From Trichuris trichiura (taxonomy: Eukaryota; Nematoda; Enoplea; Trichinellida; Trichuridae), in assembly GCA_037903355.1 (NCBI GenBank), contig JBAJFE010000061.1, positions 496,001 through 560,000 on the forward strand: a stretch of DNA of 64,000 nucleotides, written 5' to 3'. Positions 57,774-64,000 of the stretch are shown here, piece by piece. The notes beneath the pieces are model-generated. The model was not told where the DNA came from, ran no database searches, and saw only the letters and a program-made list of their open reading frames with translations. The translations under genes and the position numbers were made by a program. The first letter of the stretch is position 1. The number at the start of each line of letters is the position of its first letter.

Positions 57774-59607
57774 TTGTCAACGAATTACAAGCAGCTAACG
57801 TCGAGCAAACTGAAAAAAAACATACAAGTCATTGTGAGGTCAACTACGAAAATTAAACATGGAGGGAACGGAAAACAAGTCGCCTTAAGAGCCGCGCTTG
57901 CAAAATGCAACGAAATCGAAGCAGGTAAAGCGAAAGCCTAGCAAAACTACATATTTAAATAACGTGATAATAACTAAGCCTCTATTGAACAAAAAAGTAA
58001 CCAACAAGACAACATTGCACGCGGACAACAATATCACAATACTAGTTGGCCTATGAGATACAGTATAACCTATGCGCAGGTAGAAGGTTAACTGTATTGT
58101 CTTATTTTAGCGAGTTATCAAAGACGTTTTGAAAATCTTTACACTAAGACGTGCGCGTAACCGTTCTGCGCAAATTCTAGCATGCGAGCGTCGAATTAAA
58201 GCGCTTTCCGAAGCTGTCAAATAACTTAAATTGTAACTTTTCGGTTTCATCGCGTCGATTCCGATCAAATGAGCGGGATTACGCTGTAAAACAACTCATG
58301 CAAATCAAGTACAGAAATTGGCTTAAATGGCCAACTGGTGTTGTGTTATTGTTGTCATGCTGCAAAATTCATTAGGTTACTTTTTAAGCAATGGGTTTCT
58401 CGCGTCTTTCAAGCGAATTATGTTAATTTAATTAAATTGGCTCGCACTACTCAGGGCAAAAAGATATTAGTGCCGCGGTAAGTACAATGATGAGTATACT
58501 GTACTGCGCGAGAAGGTAACCTCAGGGTCCAACTGCGTTTTGCAATGGCCAGATGTTAAAAAACAACAGATTTCTATGCTATTAAAAAAACTGAAGCATC
58601 GATGTAAAGCTCAAAAAAATCAGCGCTTCAGAGAAAAACTTTTAAAATCTAAACAGCTACCGTAAAGCAGCTAAGATTTGCAGGTACTACTTTTGTCAGT
58701 CTGCTTTATACGCTCTTAAGCCCTCTTCGGATGCGGAACGTCGAGCTCTTTACAAGAAATGTGCACCTACTGCAGCTTTTATCACAATTCTAACGATGAA
58801 GAGACCTTTGTCAGCCACTGCCGATACCAAATCAACTAGCTCACCTCGCCGACCATTTAATCAAACCGCAAACGCTCTACCAGCAGTACCACATCATGAA
58901 TAATAACCAGAGCAGAAACTAAAAGTTCTGTAAGGAACAGTCTAGTAGAATTTGCAGCCCAAAATCAGTTAATTTAAAAAGTAACATCAGCTGGCAACTT
59001 TACGAAAGAATCCTGGTAGACGCTAAACAACTAGCCGAGAGAGAACTGAGATAGTCGGCATTTTGTACCTGAATTTCTTAAAAGTACAGTAATGGTACGA
59101 AAAAATTTAAAATACTTTCTACGTGAACAGCGGTTTTCAAGCCCTACTCCAGATTGCAGTAGCTCGAAGTGAACGACCACGAAATGCTTACTGGTCTTAC
59201 CGGACTCTACTGTACGGCAGTTATGCAAAAATGTCAACCGCGTAACGAGGCTAAGTTACTACAGATGCAACGTAAAAACTGTACTTCATTTCAAAGATTG
59301 AGCGGTGGAAACAAATTTTTTCAATTACGTTATTTTAGCGACAACCATATTTACTTAAAGAAAATATTATACTTAGATAATGAATTCATGGACAAACTGA
59401 ATGAAAGTCAAATATTAAACTCATTTACTTCTTTAGAAGACAACGTACACATGACGACGTTTAAATGGAGTACTATGTTTCTAAACTTTTCGCCTCATCC
59501 CCCATTCCTAGGTTGGATTTAATGAAACATCGTCAGTCGCAGGGCGACGTTAATTGAGGGAAACATCACAACGTTGCCTGAAAAAAGACGAAGTCAATAA
59601 ATATGAA
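57774..59607. other. Intergenic stretch, nothing assigned
   Basis: A 117-codon plus-strand frame at 59169-59522 and a Cys/His-rich 25-residue frame near 58760-58840 were inspected; neither has enough support. It is likely to contain the promoter of RPL37A just above 57773. Confidence 0.4.
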
Positions 59608-61700
59608 TCAATAACCTGCGACTAACTTCAACTGCGCAATGTATTCATCACTAAAAGGCACATTGCATTTTCGCATTAACCGTCTGCCGTGGTGCGTACG
59701 CTTCATCAATGTAAGCTGTTGCAATAGGTACAGTACAGCCCTGGTTGAATGACGCCTACAAAATGAATAGTTGATAAAAAGAAAGTTAAGTAAAAATACG
59801 CATTGTCCAAGCAAAAAATAATACAAACATAACAGATGCAAAAAACAAAATAGATCTTATTGAGACTTAAAAAACCGCGTGCACTCGAAGCGCCTACTTC
59901 GTTTTTACGGCCATTGAATACCAGTAGACGGCATACTCAGGTTTTCCCGCCTGAGCGCAAACTTCGCCAAGCCCGTAATACAGACGCGTGTCGGTTGGAT
60001 CAATAGCTAAACGCCAAGCTGAGTAGGGAAACATTTGCATAACTCTTACCCAATCCTTGGCAAAATGCAAATTCTGCCCCGTTTAAATTTTTGACAAGAA
60101 TCAACTCGTTGCCAAGCAAAACCCACGCTTCCGAGTAAAGGGGATTCATTTCCAATGCTCGCTGGAAATAGCGTACCGCTTTGTCGTGACTCCTGAACGA
60201 ACTAATAGTGATTCCTGCAAAAGGAGAAAAATTACGTATTTGAATAAAGAGAACTTTTAAAAAAAACTAACCCCATACAACCAAAGCAAGGGGCGATTCT
60301 GGATTTGCTTCAAAGCAACGATAGCTCAATGATGCAAGTTCTTCTTTCATAGCCTGAGTTCACTTAGAGGTTACTGTAACGAAAATGACGCGCTCACGAT
60401 AACTACCTACCTTTATGGAGAGGACGCTGGCGAACATGTCCATGCACCATACGCAATATTTATCTAACCTTGAAATTTTTCGGTACATTTTAATTGCGCG
60501 ATGCAATTCTTTAAAACGTTGAGTATATGTTAATTTTAAGAGCATTACTTAAGTACCCCGAACAGATACGCAAATTCGAGCAGCCTGAAACATGAGTACC
60601 GGAGTCTTCATGGCGCCGGTTCCTCTGAAAATAGCTAATGCTTTAGTTGCTCCGTGCGGAAGTTGTCTATTCATGTAATAGTCGATGGCAAAAAGTAACT
60701 TCATCCAACAATCCGGCAATTCTATCGCGTCGAACTATAAACGTTAAAAAAAATTGAAATTCTGCGAAGCCGTAACGCAATACCGAATCGTCAAGTATCT
60801 TGGCGAGCTCTTGCCAAGCTGGCCAACAGTATGGCATTTCAACAACGGCTTTTCGAAAAGCTTCCGCTGCATCTTTTACCATTCCCAACTGGGATAGCAC
60901 TTTACCGTAGCTTAATAAAAGTAGCCAAAATCAATTGTTGTCATGAGATTGAATGCTTACAGGAAAAGTAAGTAAGGATCTAATCCATCGGACCTTCTGA
61001 GGATTTCAATGTCATCCCTAAGCCTCGCTAATTGGCGGGTACCTTTGATGAAACATTTTCCTAAACAATACGATATTATTAAGGATACATAGCAAGTCAG
61101 TGAGCTGACGTTTCTCCGCCGAATCCATTACTGACCAGCGACAACCTTCAATGGACTTTAAAAAAAATTAAAATGTTTGACAAAAAAGGAGAGCACCCAA
61201 CAAACTTACCAGATAACGAGCGTATAAATGTAGGAAATCTACAATTGGTCCTTTGTCTCTTTTTTTAAGCATTGCAGCTCGTTTCAAGCAGCCCTCGTCG
61301 AATAGTGAATGCAAAAAGCAGATGGAATACCAACAACTGTCCGTGACGTCATCAACTGACGGTTCAACGCTTATGCCTCCGCAAGTTGAAATCGCTTCCC
61401 CTGATGGAAGCCAGCATAGTTCTATTTCGATTTCCGGAAAATTTTTCGACCAATGAAACAACGTTTCTATGATTCTATTAAAGCAATGTGTCCAACATCG
61501 AAATTGTACGCTATATTCAACACGCACCTTTCGGCGAAGTCTATAAGGCGCCTTAGCATACAGTCGTTATAAGCTCGACATAAGTCTGCCAACATGTTGC
61601 AAACATTATCCGGGTTGATTTCTGCCGCTGCATTCTCCGTCTTGAAGTGATCCCAAAGGCGCGCCTCCCGAGCGGCAACCGCCCTGGTCTTCATCCGCAT
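59608..61700 (-). CDS. CDC23: Anaphase-promoting complex subunit 8 (CDC23), TPR protein
   Basis: A TPR scaffold subunit of the APC/C ubiquitin ligase. Exons joined in phase: 61528-61700, 61210-61474, 61110-61155, 60961-61060, 60784-60910, 60557-60734, 60411-60508, 60272-60353, 60050-60214, 59898-60018 and, less certainly, 59608-59755; about 500 residues (human 597). Signatures: CLKRAAMLKK...LHLYARYL, RLRDDIEILRRSDGLDPYLLFLYGKVL, LGMVKDAAEAFRKAVVEMPYCWPAWQEL, LPDCWMKLLFAIDYY, SHDKAVRYFQRALEMNP, AWVLLGNELILVKN and RLYYGLGEVCAQAGKPEYAVYWY. These match the CDC23 TPR array in order. The array is cut short: two or three C-terminal TPRs of other species are missing, and the proposed last exon (RHSTRAVLYLLQQLTLMKRT...) resembles them poorly. 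If it is wrong, translation ends at TAG 59894. The ATG at 61700 gives about 40 residues before the first helix. Confidence 0.85.
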
Positions 61701-62974
61701 CTGTTCCAAACGAGCGTAAAGAGTCGCTGCTTGGGTAAATTAAATTTAAAAGCTTTTTTTTAACCAAAAATGATACATTTACATCAACAAGAAAGTCAAA
61801 TTTATCACCTAAGACGGACCATAACTTCGGCGGACAGAAGCTTCAACCACTTAATATAATCCCGCAGGTTTAACGCTAAACGACGTCATTCGTCAAGCGT
61901 TAATATCAAATTTTTAAACAATCGACAAAAGACGTCCAGCCAATTTCGATTATTGCTTCGGAAGGGGTGGGGAAAAATATTTAAGCAAGAAAACCATCGC
62001 ATTTGGTCTTCAGTACGCCAACTTGCTTTATAAAATGCTCGATTTGTTATTTGCCAATTAGCAGACGCTGGCACGCTGAACTAAAGAGGAAAAGCCGAAA
62101 ATATGCAGTCTTTATACCGTAACGTCTGCTTTCGTGGCCAAATCACGCTAGGGTCGTTTAGAATCCGATCCCAGCAGCGGAACAGGTACGCTGCTACAAG
62201 CTACGTTGTTAATTCGCATCTTTTATTTTCTTACCTCTTCAATGAAACGAGGATTCGCTGCTAAAGCGCGAAAAGTTCGACGCTTTTCCATTAGACGCTC
62301 AGTGAGTACTGTACCCGCAAGTAAAGTCAAGTTCCTTTAGCGGAAGCAGCCCGCTGGCGGCCTACGCTTAGGTAAACAGTAATTTTAAGTTTAGACTTTG
62401 GTTGCCTACCGTTATTGAAACAAGAAGAATTTGATTTTTAGGTTTATTTTTAGGCTGCTTACGGCTAGCTGGATCAACAAAACTTCATTTTAGTTCTATG
62501 TACAGTAGCCGCCGGGCGTCCGGTGAAGAAAGTCTGAAAATTTTACTTCAATAGTAAATCACGAAATTTAATGTGGCTATTACAAAACGTTATGTCGTTT
62601 GTTGCAGCATCGACAACTGCGGTGGCCCTATTAGGTTTTAATCGCCCCTTAGGCTAACTATAACTGTCAACCGCTCAAGGAAAAATGATTAAGCATTTGT
62701 GCGCTAAAAAGAAAACTTACCAAGCCGAGTGTACTGTAATTTTGGAAATTCGTCCGTAAATAGTATTGCGCTGTAATGTCCTACTGTTTTACAAGTAATT
62801 GTTTACTGCAGAATATGTATGAATTTTTCGATTGTTTTAAGAACTTTCTTTTCTTTATTTGGCCGCAAACAAAACATTGTCTTAAGAGTAATCAGGTTTG
62901 TTCTAGTCGTAAACATACAGTAAGTTAACCAATACTGATTATGCGGCTATTAGCGCCACCGTTGTATCGAAGCA

Positions 62975-63120
62975 TTGCCGACCGTTCTGTTCTGTCATTA
63001 TTTAAACCTAAGCCTAAGCATAAAGTTTACAGTTTTGGCTTCGACTTAGGTGAGGGCAGAAGAGAATTGCCCGCATGCTCACCAGTAAAGCAAGAAAAAC
63101 CGGCTGCGTGCTCAGCAGAA
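62975..63120. repeat. TTAGGC-family repeat
   Basis: TTCTGTTCTGTCATT, AAACCTAAGCCTAAGC, TTGGCTTCGACTTAGGTGAG, GGCAGAAGAGAATTGCCC and GCATGCTCACCAGTAAAGC occur in family order. The 87-codon frame across it is a by-product. Confidence 0.6.
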
Positions 63121-63359
63121 AGAAAACATGCTTTTCTCAGACGCTACGCAAAAAATGGTCGGTTGTTTGTCTTACTCTACGCTTTACGACTAGAACTAGC
63201 CTGATTATTGTTAATGTACTGTCTCGTTTGCCCGCCCTCCTGACAGTAATCACGTTGGCTTTGCTCATATGCATACAGTAAGACAAACAAGCGATTATCA
63301 ATTTTTTCGTGCATTATCATGCTTCCTTTCTGTTAAGCATGTGGTCATTCAGATGTCAG

Positions 63360-63470
63360 CCGCCCCAGTCTATCCCTACCTAAGCTTAAGCAAAAAATAA
63401 GCCTTATGCTTAAGCTAAGGCTTAGGTAAGACCAGAATAGGACGTCTGGCGGAATTATTGCGCGACGGTG
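63360..63470. repeat. TTAGGC-family repeat, clean palindromic centre
   Basis: CCTAAGCTTAAGC, AAATAAGCCTTATGCTTAAG, CTAAGGCTTAGG and AGACCAGAATAGGACG. The two halves of the centre are close reverse complements. Confidence 0.6.
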
Positions 63471-64000
63471 GCACGCGTAGCCACATACTCAACGTTGTTG
63501 TCCTACTGCATGTTAGCTAGTAGAACAAACATGATTATTATTAGGGTACTGTATTTATTGCGGGAAAATAGAGGAAGGCGCCCAAAATTTGTAATGGCAA
63601 AACTGTCAGTGCTGAAAAAAATTCCTAGTCAAGTATAGGACTTGGCAACGTGGAATACTATTAGCAATACGCTCTGAAGGATGACGATAACTAAACTTGC
63701 GTTTCTGGCATTACTTTAATTACAGTAATCACGGCGGCATTCGCAGGAAACATGTATATAATGTTATTCGTCTAAAGCATTTGTCACGATGGTCATTCGC
63801 GGTATCCCTTATGAACTCGTTACTTTAGAAAGTAAATGTGTGGCAAGTGAAAGATGCAACCTTTTACTAGTCGGTCTAAACATAAGGTTCAAAAAAGGTG
63901 CGCGGCTACAGTTTGGCATGACCAATAATGATTCGCAGGTAGCTTACTAAGCAACGGTCCCTAAACTTAACAGTTCGGAACAAACGAAATGATACATTTT

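Larger units (their letters stand above)
61701..64000. other. Possible orphan exons, then repeat-rich end of window
   Basis: Minus-strand pieces at 62235-62297 (short ATG-started exon ending IEE, donor GTAAGA) and 61886-62085 (acceptor CTCTTTAG, 62+ codons) could belong to another gene just upstream of CDC23, or to untranslated or alternative 5' exons; I do not recognise the products. Beyond 62.3 kb there are only TTAGGC-family repeats and clustered TACWGTA words. Confidence 0.4.

Noticed and set aside
58760..58840. Short frame with Cys-x2-Cys...His-x-Cys pattern suggesting a zinc finger
   Set aside because: Only 25 residues, no adjoining exons or splice sites, and imperfect finger spacing.
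59169..59522. 117-codon plus-strand open frame
   Set aside because: No recognisable domain and no supporting signals; upstream of the CDC23 tail on the opposite strand.
1..64000. CRISPR arrays, tRNA or rRNA genes
   Set aside because: No regularly spaced direct repeats and no stretch with the paired tRNA boxes or rRNA-like conserved blocks were found.

Overview
This window is nuclear DNA of a eukaryote, most likely a nematode. Its genes are split by short introns (many about 45-75 bp) with GT..AG ends and TTTCAG-like acceptors. It has a lone nematode-style seven-transmembrane receptor, interspersed copies of the nematode telomere hexamer TTAGGC, and acceptor-like AG sites just upstream of several start codons, as expected where mRNAs receive a spliced leader. 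A basal (clade I) nematode is a guess. Nothing bacterial, and no tRNA, rRNA or CRISPR array, was seen.

Layout. The left 19 kb is poor in genes: two head-to-head copies of a Tigger (pogo-type) transposon (3.4-5.8 kb), the 5' exons of an unassigned minus-strand gene (6.6-7.8 kb), the molybdopterin synthase small subunit MOCS2A (10.8 kb), and long unassigned stretches. From 19.3 to 26.7 kb lie the ribosome-biogenesis helicase DHX37, a Bcl-2 family apoptosis regulator and the Arp2/3 subunit ARPC2. A serpentine receptor follows at 29.7 kb. Between 32.5 and 42.7 kb are a 1.7 kb element with about 350 bp inverted ends, a decayed tandem array, a tudor-like gene, and a nearly intact Penelope-like retroelement with a hammerhead-like motif in both terminal repeats; its right repeat carries a 220 bp nested insertion. 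From 46.5 to 51.6 kb is a compact block: NUF2 (kinetochore), MRPL32 (mitochondrial ribosome) and PSMD3 (proteasome lid). The right end carries a PTB-like gene, RPL37A (cytosolic ribosome) and the anaphase-promoting-complex subunit CDC23/APC8.

The recognised genes are mostly housekeeping: ribosome assembly and function, the proteasome lid, kinetochore and APC/C, actin nucleation, and molybdenum cofactor synthesis. They are unrelated in pathway, as usual for a eukaryotic chromosome. The exception in arrangement is PSMD3-MRPL32: same strand, 149 bp apart, a possible nematode operon. Most gene models were assembled by hand: exon ends were placed at GT/AG sites, reading phase was checked across each junction, and the product was compared with remembered family members. 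No database search was possible.

The most distinctive material is repetitive: a palindromic interspersed family built around TTAGGC-like words, a strong excess of the 7-mer TACWGTA, several near-perfect hairpins, and the ribozyme-bearing Penelope element.
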